Assembly (NCBI GenBank): GCA_002407925.1
Contig: DHPN01000009.1
Coordinates: 26,113-75,477, forward strand
DNA length: 49,365 nucleotides
Reading direction: 5' to 3'
Origin: Atopobiaceae bacterium UBA5363
GTDB taxonomy: Bacteria; Actinomycetota; Coriobacteriia; Coriobacteriales; Atopobiaceae
The first letter of the stretch is position 1. Every line of letters starts with the position of its first letter. The translations under genes were made by a program, and so were the position numbers. Below, piece by piece: positions 7,635 to 16,515 of this stretch. The notes under the pieces are model-generated. The model searched no databases. It was not told the origin of the DNA and saw only the letters and a program-made list of their open reading frames with translations.

Positions 7635-9296
7635 CTATTCGGATTCCTCAAGGTTTTGATAGGCAGCCATGATGGGGGGAATCATCTGCTTTTTGCGGCT
7701 GACGATGCCCGGAAGGAGCGCTACGCCGTTTTTCGGCTCTACCCCAAAGGCACGCCTTATGATGTCTTCGGCACCCCGGCCGTGATAAAGCAGCTCAGTC
7801 GCTTGACTCTTTGCGTCAGTGAACATATAGAAGATGATGGGAAGCTCCTGATCTGCACACGCCTCCTTTAGATAAGGCCCGACAAGGGCCTCGGCAGCTT
7901 TGCGGCTGTTGTCTGTCATGAAGACGCCTTGTCCGACGCCGAATTTCGCTTGGCCTCGGCTGAAGACCTTGAAGTCGGAGTTAAAAATTTCTTCTGCCGT
8001 GCGTCCAGAGACATCCGCTCCTGCGTCGAACATAGCGTCAGCATAAGACTCAATGTCCTCACCGCAAATCTTGGCCAAGGCCCTCCCCGCATGCCTGTCT
8101 TTTTCCGTGCAGGTGGGAGAGCGGAACATGAGCGTGTCGGACAAGATGGCCGACATCATGAGCCCTGCGATATTTTTCGGTATCTCGACGCCGTGCTCTT
8201 GGTAGATGCTGTAGAGAATCGTGCATGTGCAGCCTACAGGCTCGTTGCGGAAATAGGCGGGCTGGGACGTCTCGATCGTGCCGATGCGGTGGTGATCGAT
8301 AATCTCGGTGATGACAGCCTCTTCAAGACCGTTGACCGCCTGTGCGCGCTCGTTGTGATCAACAAGAATGACGTGCTTGCGCTTGATATCCAAGAGATTG
8401 GGAACAGAGACCACGCCGACGTAGTGCCCGTTTTCGTCGAGCACGGGGAAGAAGCGATGGCGTGACTGAGTGATGACCTTTCGTGCCTCATCGACGGAGG
8501 TGTCAACTGAAAAGCGCAGTATCCCATCGGTAAGCATGCGAGAGCGCACTGGCAAGGACATGGAGATCAGACGTGCTGCGGCATAGGTCTCATAAGGCGT
8601 TGAAATGACCGTGATGCCACGCTCAGCTGCAGCCTTCTTCACCACTTCAGATATGTGCGCCCCCGCGCAGACCACTATGCAGCTGACATGGATTTCCACG
8701 GCAAACATCTGGGTCTCAAAGCGGTTTGTGACAAGGACGATGTCACCTTCGTGAACCGACTCCTCCATGAGCTCAGGTGTTGTGCCTACCGAGACGCTTC
8801 CCTTTTCTATGCGGGCATCCGCATCGCCGAGAATGAGCTTGCCATTCAGCGTGCTGACAACGTTGGCGTACTTCGTGTGGGCAGCTGCCAGCGAGTCATT
8901 GTCGAAGATGTCCATGTTGGCGTTGGCGATGTCCTTCACTGCGATGATGCCTTGAAGGTTCTTCGCATCGTCGGTGATGCATAAGGTGTCGATCTTCGTC
9001 TTCTGCATCAGATTCCAGGCGGCGAATAGGCTCATCTCCCCGTCTATGGCCGGCGAGTGCTGTATCTGTATGTCTTTGATCTGCGGCGTTACGGTCGTAA
9101 TGAGCTCCGGTTCCTTGAAGCCGAAGTGATTGAGCACGAAGGCGGTCTCACGATTGATCATGCCAGCTCGGCGGGCCTCGTAAATCGGCTCATCTATCTG
9201 GTTTTTGAGGTAGGCGTAGGAAATAGCCGAACAAATGCTATCAGTGTCAGGATGGAGATGGCCGATAACATTGATCTTGCGTATTGCCTCAGGCAT
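7635..9296 (-). CDS. ppaC: Manganese-dependent family II inorganic pyrophosphatase with CBS and DRTGG domains
   Basis: This CBS-type family II pyrophosphatase hydrolyses PPi to phosphate in the cytoplasm and is regulated by adenine nucleotides. The order is: N-terminal DHH part with GHLHPDTDS (12-20); CBS1 (about 80-132); DRTGG insert (about 150-252); CBS2 (about 258-304); then DHH metal motifs VDHNER (about 312) and DHHRIG (about 334); and a C-terminal DHHA2 domain. The start at 9296 (553 aa) is preferred over an ATG 84 nt upstream because GGGGGA lies four bases before it and the protein then begins at the family's usual first strand. It heads an operon with the TrmB-like gene. Confidence 0.95.
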   Translation of the reverse strand: MPEAIRKINVIGHLHPDTDSICSAISYAYLKNQIDEPIYEARRAGMINRETAFVLNHFGFKEPELITTVTPQIKDIQIQHSPAIDGEMSLFAAWNLMQKTKIDTLCITDDAKNLQGIIAVKDIANANMDIFDNDSLAAAHTKYANVVSTLNGKLILGDADARIEKGSVSVGTTPELMEESVHEGDIVLVTNRFETQMFAVEIHVSCIVVCAGAHISEVVKKAAAERGITVISTPYETYAAARLISMSLPVRSRMLTDGILRFSVDTSVDEARKVITQSRHRFFPVLDENGHYVGVVSVPNLLDIKRKHVILVDHNERAQAVNGLEEAVITEIIDHHRIGTIETSQPAYFRNEPVGCTCTILYSIYQEHGVEIPKNIAGLMMSAILSDTLMFRSPTCTEKDRHAGRALAKICGEDIESYADAMFDAGADVSGRTAEEIFNSDFKVFSRGQAKFGVGQGVFMTDNSRKAAEALVGPYLKEACADQELPIIFYMFTDAKSQATELLYHGRGAEDIIRRAFGVEPKNGVALLPGIVSRKKQMIPPIMAAYQNLEESE

Positions 9297-9631
9297 GGTG
9301 TCCCCCGATATCCTTGTTTGCGGACGGCTCCGCTGTTCCTCTACGATCTGTGTCTGAATGGTACAGCGTTTACTGATCATTTGGCATCACATTTGCCATA
9401 AATGCAGAGTAACTCCTATCGTAGTTTATAACGTAAAGAGGTTGATCTGCGAAGTCATAGTGCCGCTCAAATGTTTGCAAGCGCGCTACTTATAGGTATG
9501 CGTCGTCCGTTTCTCTGATGGAAGTGTGCCTTTGTCATGGCCTCTGTTGGGCAGAAACCGTACAAAGGTTCGGTATAAGCATTATACTTGATGCACACGT
9601 GGCAGATTGTACCTATAGCAGAGAGGCATTG
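9297..9631. other. Divergent intergenic region
   Basis: This stretch separates the pyrophosphatase from the TerB_N operon. TATACT at 9583-9588 is a plausible -10 for the rightward operon, but no convincing -35 is spaced correctly. On the minus strand TATAAA (around 9427-9432) could serve the pyrophosphatase. I see no RNA gene or long repeat. Confidence 0.4.
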
Positions 9632-11242
9632 ATGCAAGAGAGGGTTTTCGGAAGAGGGGTGGGCCATAGGTCTGCGCTTAGGCCGGAAGTGGCGTCTGAC
9701 ACCCGCCTTGACGTGGAGACTTTGCGCTCGGCCCTTGATGAGCGTTTGCATGGCACTGCCGCATTCAGTGCAAAGAGCTATGCAGATCAGCCCATCATCT
9801 TCACAGGGAGCCATCTTCGATCCTATACGCCAGGGCCCATCGCGCATGCTCGCGACCTTGCGCGTGACTCTGAGGCCCTGTGCCATGGCGAGGCGTGGAC
9901 GTTTCTTCGGCAGGCGCGTTTTCTTGCTGACTTCGAGGAAAGCTATGATTTCAGCGGAAACTTCTCACGCTATTTTCCGACGTATGAGGCCATGAGCAAC
10001 GATCAGCTCCGAGGCTACTTCGACTGGAGGCGTAGGTGGCGTCACGAAAAGGAGCCTAGTGCCAGCGATTCGTTTGTCTACCTATATGCCTATGAACTCA
10101 TCCACCTTGTTGGCGTGCCAGACGCGACTTCCGCTTGGCAGGAGCTGCGGAGACTGCGTCGTGCCTATGGGCCAGGATCGGACCGCATGGCGGCCAACCT
10201 TGATCGCTGGTCTGACGATCTCGTAGTATATTATGGCCTCGACCCGCATCTTCTCCAAGTTCTTGCCCATCGTGAACAGGATGCGGCGCTTCTTGTTTTG
10301 TCTCAATGTAAGACGCGCCCTTCCGAAGAGCTCTTTGATGCCCTGATGTGCCTTTCCTCGTATCGTATTGAGGAGTCATCCTTTTATAAGGCATACCCAA
10401 GCGACTTCAAGCAGGTTGCGGTTGAGACATACAGAGCCATCGCTGACCACCATGATCGCCATCTTAAGCATAGCTTGCTGCAAAGTTATTTTGGCGTAAG
10501 CGTCGAGCAGGACTACCAGATGTTTGGCAACGCTGTCTTTGCGGACCCTTTGCACCCTGATCATGCGGACTTTGAGGTTGACCCCATAGACCACTTCCAC
10601 TGCCGCTGCGGCCGCTGGTCACGGAAGCGCTATGTAGGCAATCTTCATCCTAATCGCAAGCTGGGCGCGCTCATGAAGACGATAGATGCCACAATGCGTA
10701 CAATCTATGATTTCAAGCGACCTTTGAGGGCGCCGATCACCACAAAGTATGTCAATGCCTTGGTTGTGCGCCACACGGAACTCCTTCTTGATGAGCGGAG
10801 GGAAGCAAAAGGCCGCGTCGTGCGCATAGATCGCTCGAAGCTCAGAGAAATTCGCGCCAACGCTGCCTTGACCTGCAAACACCTCATCGTTGCGCAAGAA
10901 AGTGACGAGGAGGAAGGCGAGGGCGGCCTCTCTGTGTCTCCTGCCTTAGCTAAGGCGACAGTAGATGAGCCTTCTGTCTTGGAAGTTCAGAAGAGTGAGA
11001 GCGTAGGGCAAGTGCCTCCTCTTCTTACGTCAGAAGAGCGCGATGTTCTCTGTACCTTGCTCGAAGACGGTTCCCTAAAGGAGCTTGAGCGAAAGCGCCA
11101 TATCATGGTCTCCCTTCTCATTGAGAGCATCAATGAGAAGCTCTATGACACGTTTGGTGACGTGGTCATCGACGTGCAGCAGGATCGACCACGCGTAATT
11201 GCAGACTACGAACAGGATCTCAAGGACATGATGAGCATATGA
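9632..11242 (+). CDS. TerB_N / TerB_C domain protein (first gene of a putative defence operon)
   Basis: A 536-aa protein with a TerB_N-like domain from about residue 103: it contains YFPTYEAMSNDQLRGYFDWR, then SFVYLYAYELIHLVGV and DRWSDDLVVYYGL. The middle segment contains KLGALMKTIDATMR. The C-terminal 73 residues resemble TerB_C (LTSEERDVLCTLLEDGSL ... INEKLYDTFGDVVID). The globular TerB domain that often lies between them is not evident. TerB_N/TerB_C are associated with tellurite-resistance-like stress and nucleic-acid-processing systems; the biochemical role is unknown. I start at 9632, where AGAGAGG precedes the ATG by five bases; an upstream in-frame ATG at 9518 would add 38 residues with no ribosome site. 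The stop overlaps the next start (ATGA), so the operon is translationally coupled. Confidence 0.78.
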   Translation: MQERVFGRGVGHRSALRPEVASDTRLDVETLRSALDERLHGTAAFSAKSYADQPIIFTGSHLRSYTPGPIAHARDLARDSEALCHGEAWTFLRQARFLADFEESYDFSGNFSRYFPTYEAMSNDQLRGYFDWRRRWRHEKEPSASDSFVYLYAYELIHLVGVPDATSAWQELRRLRRAYGPGSDRMAANLDRWSDDLVVYYGLDPHLLQVLAHREQDAALLVLSQCKTRPSEELFDALMCLSSYRIEESSFYKAYPSDFKQVAVETYRAIADHHDRHLKHSLLQSYFGVSVEQDYQMFGNAVFADPLHPDHADFEVDPIDHFHCRCGRWSRKRYVGNLHPNRKLGALMKTIDATMRTIYDFKRPLRAPITTKYVNALVVRHTELLLDERREAKGRVVRIDRSKLREIRANAALTCKHLIVAQESDEEEGEGGLSVSPALAKATVDEPSVLEVQKSESVGQVPPLLTSEERDVLCTLLEDGSLKELERKRHIMVSLLIESINEKLYDTFGDVVIDVQQDRPRVIADYEQDLKDMMSI

Positions 11243-12597
11243 GCGAAAAGAGGAGAGTACCCAAGCGCGTGGCGGCGGTCATTATGAATTCACTTAAGGG
11301 TGGCGTGGTGCCACGCATCGGGCTGCCCTACATAACCGTTGGCCGCGAGCATGAAATAGAGGCCCTGCTCCACGATGTGGACATCATACGAGAAGGTGGG
11401 GCCTCATTTCGCTTCATTGTCGGGCGCTACGGCTCAGGGAAGAGCTTTCTGCTCCAGACTATCCGCAACTACGCGATGGACCTCGGCTTCGTTGTGATGG
11501 ATGCCGACCTTTCGCCTGAGCGCCGTCTGCAGGGCACGCATGGACAAGGCCTTGCCACCTACAAGGAGCTTGTCCGCAACATGGCCACCAAGACGAGGCC
11601 TGAAGGGGGCGCCCTCACGCTCATATTGGATCGTTGGATATCAAACGCGCAGTCCCAGGTTGCATCCAAGGCTGGCTTGGATCCTTCTGATCCTCGTTTC
11701 GTGGCAGGCGTTGAGGCGCATATTCAGGACGTGATCTCATCGATGGGGGAGATGGTGCACGGGTTTGACTTCGCACATGTGCTCCAGCTGTACTATCGCT
11801 CTTACATCGACGGTGATGACGAATTGAAAGGCCGCGTAGTCAAGTGGTTTCGCGGAGAGTATGCGACCAAGACAGAAGTACGTCGTGAGCTTGGCATCAC
11901 CATGATGGTCAGTGATGACAACTGGTATGAGTATGTCAAGCTGTTCGCCTACTTTTTAAAGCAAGCGGGCTACGCGGGGTTGCTTATGCTCGTGGATGAG
12001 TTGGTAAACATCTATAAGGTTCCCAACGCCATCACCCGCCAATACAATTACGAGAAGATCCTCACCATGTATAACGATACCCTGCAGGGCAAAGCGCGCT
12101 ACCTTGGCATCATAATGTGCGGTACGCCCCAGTCTATCGAGGATCGTCGTCGAGGCGTCTACTCCTATGAAGCCCTGCGCTCTCGACTTACCGAGGGGCA
12201 TTTCAGCAGCGAGCGCTACAAGGACATGATGGCTCCCGTTATCCACCTGCAGCCGCTCACCTATGAGGAGATGCTGGTGCTCTCCGAAAAGCTGCAGGAC
12301 ATACATTCCCAGCTTTACGGCTACGCGCCTCGCCTTTCCGAAGACGACCTCGTAACATTCATCGAAAAGGAGTACCAGCGAGTCGGATCCGACTCGCGCA
12401 TTACGCCGCGCGAGGTCACGCGTGACCTTATTGAGGTGCTGGACATCTTGTACCAGCATCCCCAACTTGATGCCAGAGAGCTCCTGCAGAAGCAAGAAGC
12501 CCGAGATGCCTCCTCTCAGCATGGCGATGGGTCTGGGCAGCATGGCAGTAAGCCTGGGCAGGGATCTGGGCGCGAATTTGCAGAGTTCACGCTTTGA
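11239..12597 (+). CDS. BrxD-like P-loop ATPase (DUF2791 / BREX ATP-binding family)
   Basis: A 452-aa AAA-like ATPase of the DUF2791/BrxD family. Walker A is GRYGSGKS (62-69) and Walker B LLMLVDEL (248-255). The downstream block MCGTPQSIEDRRRGVYSYEALRSRL (about residues 294-318), shown here only by its key residues GTP...RRGVYSYEALRSRL, is typical of this family, which otherwise occurs in type 2 BREX loci next to an Lhr-like helicase. The last 35 residues are Gln/Gly/Ser-rich and probably disordered. The ATG overlaps the stop of the TerB_N gene by four bases. It probably couples ATP hydrolysis to loading or regulating the adjacent helicase; that is inference from the family pairing. Confidence 0.88.
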   Translation: MSEKRRVPKRVAAVIMNSLKGGVVPRIGLPYITVGREHEIEALLHDVDIIREGGASFRFIVGRYGSGKSFLLQTIRNYAMDLGFVVMDADLSPERRLQGTHGQGLATYKELVRNMATKTRPEGGALTLILDRWISNAQSQVASKAGLDPSDPRFVAGVEAHIQDVISSMGEMVHGFDFAHVLQLYYRSYIDGDDELKGRVVKWFRGEYATKTEVRRELGITMMVSDDNWYEYVKLFAYFLKQAGYAGLLMLVDELVNIYKVPNAITRQYNYEKILTMYNDTLQGKARYLGIIMCGTPQSIEDRRRGVYSYEALRSRLTEGHFSSERYKDMMAPVIHLQPLTYEEMLVLSEKLQDIHSQLYGYAPRLSEDDLVTFIEKEYQRVGSDSRITPREVTRDLIEVLDILYQHPQLDARELLQKQEARDASSQHGDGSGQHGSKPGQGSGREFAEFTL

Positions 12598-12679
12598 AGC
12601 GACCAAACGAGGCTTATGAGCGGGGGCTTTATGATGCGCTCATCATGGGATCCCACGGGGAGCGGAGGTGCCAAGATAC

Positions 12680-15091
12680 ATGGATGCTTTCGATAGATAC
12701 GCGCCATTCGTGCAGGACTTCATCTATCGCAACGACTGGCATGTGCTGCGTGGCGTCCAGCTCGCGGCTGCTGACGCGCTCTTCAATTCGGATGACAACC
12801 TCTTGCTCACCTCTACGACGGCATCGGGCAAGACTGAGGCGGCCTTTTTTCCGATCCTGACGCTCCTGTCAGAGGATCCTCCCAGCTCTGTCGGGGCACT
12901 TTACGTAGGACCGCTCAAAGCCTTGATCAATGACCAATTTGCGCGCCTTACAGAGCTTTGCGCGGAAGGCGGCATCCCTGTCTGGCGCTGGCATGGTGAC
13001 GTTGCCGCCTCCCAGAAGGCAAAGCTCGTGAAGCATCCCTCCGGTATCTTGCAGATTACGCCGGAGTCCTTGGAGGCACTGCTCCTGCATCGGCATGCTG
13101 CGATTCCGCGCCTGTTTGGCGACCTGCGCTTCATTGTGATAGACGAGGTGCATTCCCTGATGCGCGCAGACCGCGGTGGGCAGACGCTGTGTGTGATCGA
13201 GCGCTTGTCACGGCTGGCTGGGGTCAACCCGCGCAGGGTCGGCCTTTCGGCTACGGTGGGTGACCCTGAGCGCATGGGGGAGCTTCTCTCATTGGGGACT
13301 GGTCGCACAACGGTGATCCCTCGCATCGAAGATCACGGGCAGCGCTGGCGCCTCTCGATGGAGCATTTTTATGTCAGTGGGCCTCAAGCTGCGTCGGCAG
13401 GGGAGCATGTGAGGCCAGACGCGCCTTCCCCAGACGCGGACGCGCAAGATGTCGTTGCGCCAACGTCCCTTGACGTTGGGGACACAGGCTGTGAAGGGGA
13501 TGGGCGCCTGTATGAGGCTCCCTCTGATGTGGCCCCGCCGCTGGCTGATCCAGGCGTTGGCTATATCTTTGAGCACACGCGTGGCCGCAAATGCCTGGTC
13601 TTTGCCAACTCGCGTGAGGAAGCTGAGGCGCTGACCAGCACCTTGCGCTCATATTGCGAGGCGAAGGGCGAAGATGATCGTTTCCTGATTCATCACGGGA
13701 ACCTGTCGGCGGCTTTGCGTGAGTCTGCGGAAGATGCCATGAAAGATGAGAATCGGGCGCTTACCACGGTTACGACGTCGACGCTTGAGCTTGGCATTGA
13801 CATAGGGCGCCTTGAACGGGCCTTTCAAATCGACGCTCCCTTCACAGTTTCGAGCTTCTTGCAACGCTTGGGGCGCACCGGCAGGCGTGGCGATCCGCCC
13901 GAGATGTGGTTTGTCATGCGCGAAGAGCAGCCAGAGCCACGAGCGAGCATAGGAGAGACCATTCCTTGGAAGCTGCTGCAGGGCATTGCGCTTATCCAGC
14001 TGTATCTTGAGGAACGATGGGTAGAGCCCCCACGTCTTGGCCGCTTGCCCTATAGCTTGCTTTTTCACCAGACCTTGGCGATCCTTGCCTCGGAGGGGGA
14101 AATGACGCCCGCGCAGCTTGCCACGCGCGTGCTTACGCTCAGCCCCTTTCGTGAAGTATCTGCCGATGACTTCCGCGTGCTCCTTTTGCACCTTATAGAG
14201 ACTGAGCAGATACAGAGAACCGATGAAGGCGGCTTGATCGTGGGGCTCGCAGGGGAGCGCGTCGTGAACAACTACCGCTTCTACGGTGTCTTTGTCGAGA
14301 GCGAGGAATACACCGTAAGGAGTGACAGCCAGGAGCTCGGCACCACAGTGATGCCTCCTCCTGTGGGGGACAAGATCGCGATAGCGGGAGCTACATGGCT
14401 TGTCGAGGAAATTGACTACAAGCGCCACGTTGTCTACTGCACGCAGGTGAAGGGCCGCGTTCCCGCCTATTTCGGGGAGTGTCCCGGGGATATACACACG
14501 CACATTCTCGAGCGCATGGCAAAGGTGCTTGCTGAAGATGAGGTGTACCCATATCTTATGGACAACGCCCAGGCGCGCCTTGCCCAGGCTCGAGGGGTTG
14601 CCCGAACTTCAGGCATGTTGCAGGCTCCCCTCATCAATATCGGTGGCGATTCATGGGCCTTGTTCCCATGGCTCGGCAGCTATGCCTTCCTTGCCCTCGA
14701 GCGCTTCCTCAAGCTGCGATGCGCTGCTGCCCTAAACCTCAGGGGTTTAGACTCCTCACGCCCCTACTTCCTTCAGTTTCGTATGGACGGGGACGCGCAG
14801 AAGTTCGTGGATGTGCTCAGAGAACAGGCGCAACGTCCCCTAGACCCGATAGAGCTCCTGTATCCCGGAGAAGTTCCCATCTTCAACAAGTACGACGAAT
14901 ATGTGCCGCCCGAGCTCATACGAAAGGGCTTTGCCTACGGAGTGCTCGACGTCAAAGGCATGCTAAGGCGCGTGTGCCAATGGTGTGGCCTGACAGAGCC
15001 TAGCAGCTTGGCAGGAGCTCCTAGATTTGGCCTTCCTCAAGCAGGTCGCGGACCTCAAAGAGGCTCCTGCAGCAGCCATCGGCGAGCTTGA
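12680..15091 (+). CDS. Lhr-like DEAD/DEAH superfamily 2 helicase (BrxHI-like)
   Basis: An 803-aa SF2 helicase. Motif I is TASGKTE (47-53), motif II DEVH (155-158), motif III SAT (190-192) and motif VI QRLGRTGRRG (395-404). An Asp/Pro/Ala-rich insert of about 58 residues (234-291) separates the two RecA domains. The long C-terminal half matches Lhr-family helicases. I start at the ATG at 12680 because GGAGGTG lies nine bases upstream; a GTG at 12668 is the alternative. The final residues (after about GLTEPSSL) are low-complexity and are read from DNA antisense to the HAD gene; the two genes overlap tail to tail by 71 bp. It is the third gene of the TerB_N-BrxD operon, 82 nt after the ATPase. 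No methylase (PglX) or PglZ gene is adjacent. Confidence 0.88.
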   Translation: MDAFDRYAPFVQDFIYRNDWHVLRGVQLAAADALFNSDDNLLLTSTTASGKTEAAFFPILTLLSEDPPSSVGALYVGPLKALINDQFARLTELCAEGGIPVWRWHGDVAASQKAKLVKHPSGILQITPESLEALLLHRHAAIPRLFGDLRFIVIDEVHSLMRADRGGQTLCVIERLSRLAGVNPRRVGLSATVGDPERMGELLSLGTGRTTVIPRIEDHGQRWRLSMEHFYVSGPQAASAGEHVRPDAPSPDADAQDVVAPTSLDVGDTGCEGDGRLYEAPSDVAPPLADPGVGYIFEHTRGRKCLVFANSREEAEALTSTLRSYCEAKGEDDRFLIHHGNLSAALRESAEDAMKDENRALTTVTTSTLELGIDIGRLERAFQIDAPFTVSSFLQRLGRTGRRGDPPEMWFVMREEQPEPRASIGETIPWKLLQGIALIQLYLEERWVEPPRLGRLPYSLLFHQTLAILASEGEMTPAQLATRVLTLSPFREVSADDFRVLLLHLIETEQIQRTDEGGLIVGLAGERVVNNYRFYGVFVESEEYTVRSDSQELGTTVMPPPVGDKIAIAGATWLVEEIDYKRHVVYCTQVKGRVPAYFGECPGDIHTHILERMAKVLAEDEVYPYLMDNAQARLAQARGVARTSGMLQAPLINIGGDSWALFPWLGSYAFLALERFLKLRCAAALNLRGLDSSRPYFLQFRMDGDAQKFVDVLREQAQRPLDPIELLYPGEVPIFNKYDEYVPPELIRKGFAYGVLDVKGMLRRVCQWCGLTEPSSLAGAPRFGLPQAGRGPQRGSCSSHRRA

Positions 15092-15674
15092 GCAGCTCAG
15101 TCGTGGGACGAGCCACGTTTGGCACCATAACCGTGATGAAGCCGCCAGCATGGCCTGCTCGGACGCCGTTGGGGCTGTCCTCGAGCACAAGCGTGCGAGA
15201 CGGGTCTGTGCCAAGGCGTTGAGCGGCGAGAAGAAAGATGTCAGGGTCCGGCTTTGACCTTTTTACCATGTCACCGGTGACTACGTCGGAAAAGAAGCGC
15301 TCCACGCCTGCTGTGCAGATGTTGTGGCGGACGATGTCCCGCTCGCTTGAGGAGGCGACAGCCATCGGCACATGGTGGCATCCCAGCCATGTGAGCAGGT
15401 CGTCTAGGCCTGGTTGCTTCGGCACGCTCTTTTCGAGTGAGGCATAGGTGAGACGCTTGTTTTCGTCCCAGAGCTTAGATGGGTCGACCGCGCTGCCGTA
15501 GTAGCGGCGAATGACTGCATACATATTTTTGCCAATGGTGCCGCGGGTGTCCTCGACCAACCCCGGAACAAGGGGGATGCCGAGTTTCTTGCAAGCGCTG
15601 CCCCACATCTCGTCATAGATGTGCTGCGTGTCGAACATCAAGCCGTCCATGTCAAATATTGCCGCGTCTACCAT
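15021..15674 (-). CDS. HAD-superfamily hydrolase (beta-phosphoglucomutase/phosphatase type)
   Basis: A 217-aa HAD hydrolase with a helical cap. Motif I is FDMDGLMFDT (nucleophile D8, D10), motif II is AVASSS, motif III is RSKPDPDIF and motif IV is LEDSPNG. The length and cap match beta-phosphoglucomutase-like phosphatases, which act on small sugar or nucleotide phosphates; the substrate cannot be read from the sequence. GAGGG precedes the ATG by a few bases. The 3' end lies within the helicase gene on the other strand. Confidence 0.9.
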   Translation of the reverse strand: MVDAAIFDMDGLMFDTQHIYDEMWGSACKKLGIPLVPGLVEDTRGTIGKNMYAVIRRYYGSAVDPSKLWDENKRLTYASLEKSVPKQPGLDDLLTWLGCHHVPMAVASSSERDIVRHNICTAGVERFFSDVVTGDMVKRSKPDPDIFLLAAQRLGTDPSRTLVLEDSPNGVRAGHAGGFITVMVPNVARPTTELLKLADGCCRSLFEVRDLLEEGQI

Positions 15675-15816
15675 GTGACCCTCGCCTCTGTAAATTGCTG
15701 ACCTAAGTCATGTTAGTCGACTAGGTTGGCAGCTGCGAGGCGCCTTGCCCCTCATGACAGTATCCTCATTTGGCTGTCGATCAGCATGTCTGGCAGCCAA
15801 AGGGTGTGCGGCGCGC

Positions 15817-16515
15817 TCAGCGCATCAGGTTGTACTTTGTGCGGATGCGAAGGAGCTTGCGATTCCAGGGAGCCCAGATCAGCCTTAAAAACACAAGAGT
15901 CGCAAAGCCTTGCACAAGAGTGTGCGGCAGGCCCCAGAGGTAGTTGATCAACAGCGTCTGCCAGGTTATGGGACGCACAAAGCTCACAAGGTTCCACGTG
16001 TCGAGTATCGCCCCGTACAGCAGGCATGAGGCAAAGCCGAAGGCGTCTCGCGCCAAACGCTTCTTGAGCATGCCCCGTCTTCCCAAGACCCCCCCAAGGT
16101 AGCCAACGAGACCCCACGCGTACATCTGCCAAGGTGTCCACGCGCCTTGTCCGAAGAAGGCGTTGGACGTGAGGGCCGCCAGCGCCCCTACCATGAATCC
16201 GCAATGCTGCCCGAAGATGGCTCCTGCCATAATTGCTATTGCCGCCACCGGCTTGAAGTCAGGTATCAGCGCAAACAGAATGCGACCTGCCGCAGCGAAC
16301 GCGCCGAGAACGACCGCAGGCATAATCTGCCGTAGCCCGGGCTGGGATTTTTCATAGCCTGTAAGAAAGATGGCGATAGCGGCGACGGCTACAAACACCG
16401 TCAGCCACGCAGCCTGATCCGGTTGCCAAATGGCACAAGCAAGCAGTACCGCCGGCACAAGGGCGAGCATCGGTGCCTCGAGATGGGACAGAACGCCCTG
16501 CATCGTGTGTCTCAT
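15817..16515 (-). CDS. ECF transporter S component, probable cobalamin or corrinoid
   Basis: A 232-aa integral membrane protein with about six hydrophobic segments. The block FKPVAAIAIMAGAIFGQHCG, followed by LAALTSNAFFGQGAWTPWQM and GLVGYLGG, is typical of ECF S (substrate-binding) components. The ATG at 16515 overlaps the stop of the ATPase gene (ATGA); the longer frame to 16533 is rejected. It is the last gene of the operon headed by a cobalamin riboswitch, so cobalamin or a corrinoid precursor is the most likely substrate; that is inference from regulation, not from the S-component sequence. It would pair with the EcfT and EcfAA' encoded immediately upstream. Confidence 0.82.
   Translation of the reverse strand: MRHTMQGVLSHLEAPMLALVPAVLLACAIWQPDQAAWLTVFVAVAAIAIFLTGYEKSQPGLRQIMPAVVLGAFAAAGRILFALIPDFKPVAAIAIMAGAIFGQHCGFMVGALAALTSNAFFGQGAWTPWQMYAWGLVGYLGGVLGRRGMLKKRLARDAFGFASCLLYGAILDTWNLVSFVRPITWQTLLINYLWGLPHTLVQGFATLVFLRLIWAPWNRKLLRIRTKYNLMR

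Noticed and set aside
15702..15726. Imperfect dyad after the ECF S gene as a terminator
   Set aside because: The stem is short with a bulge, lies about 90 nt from the stop and has no U-run.
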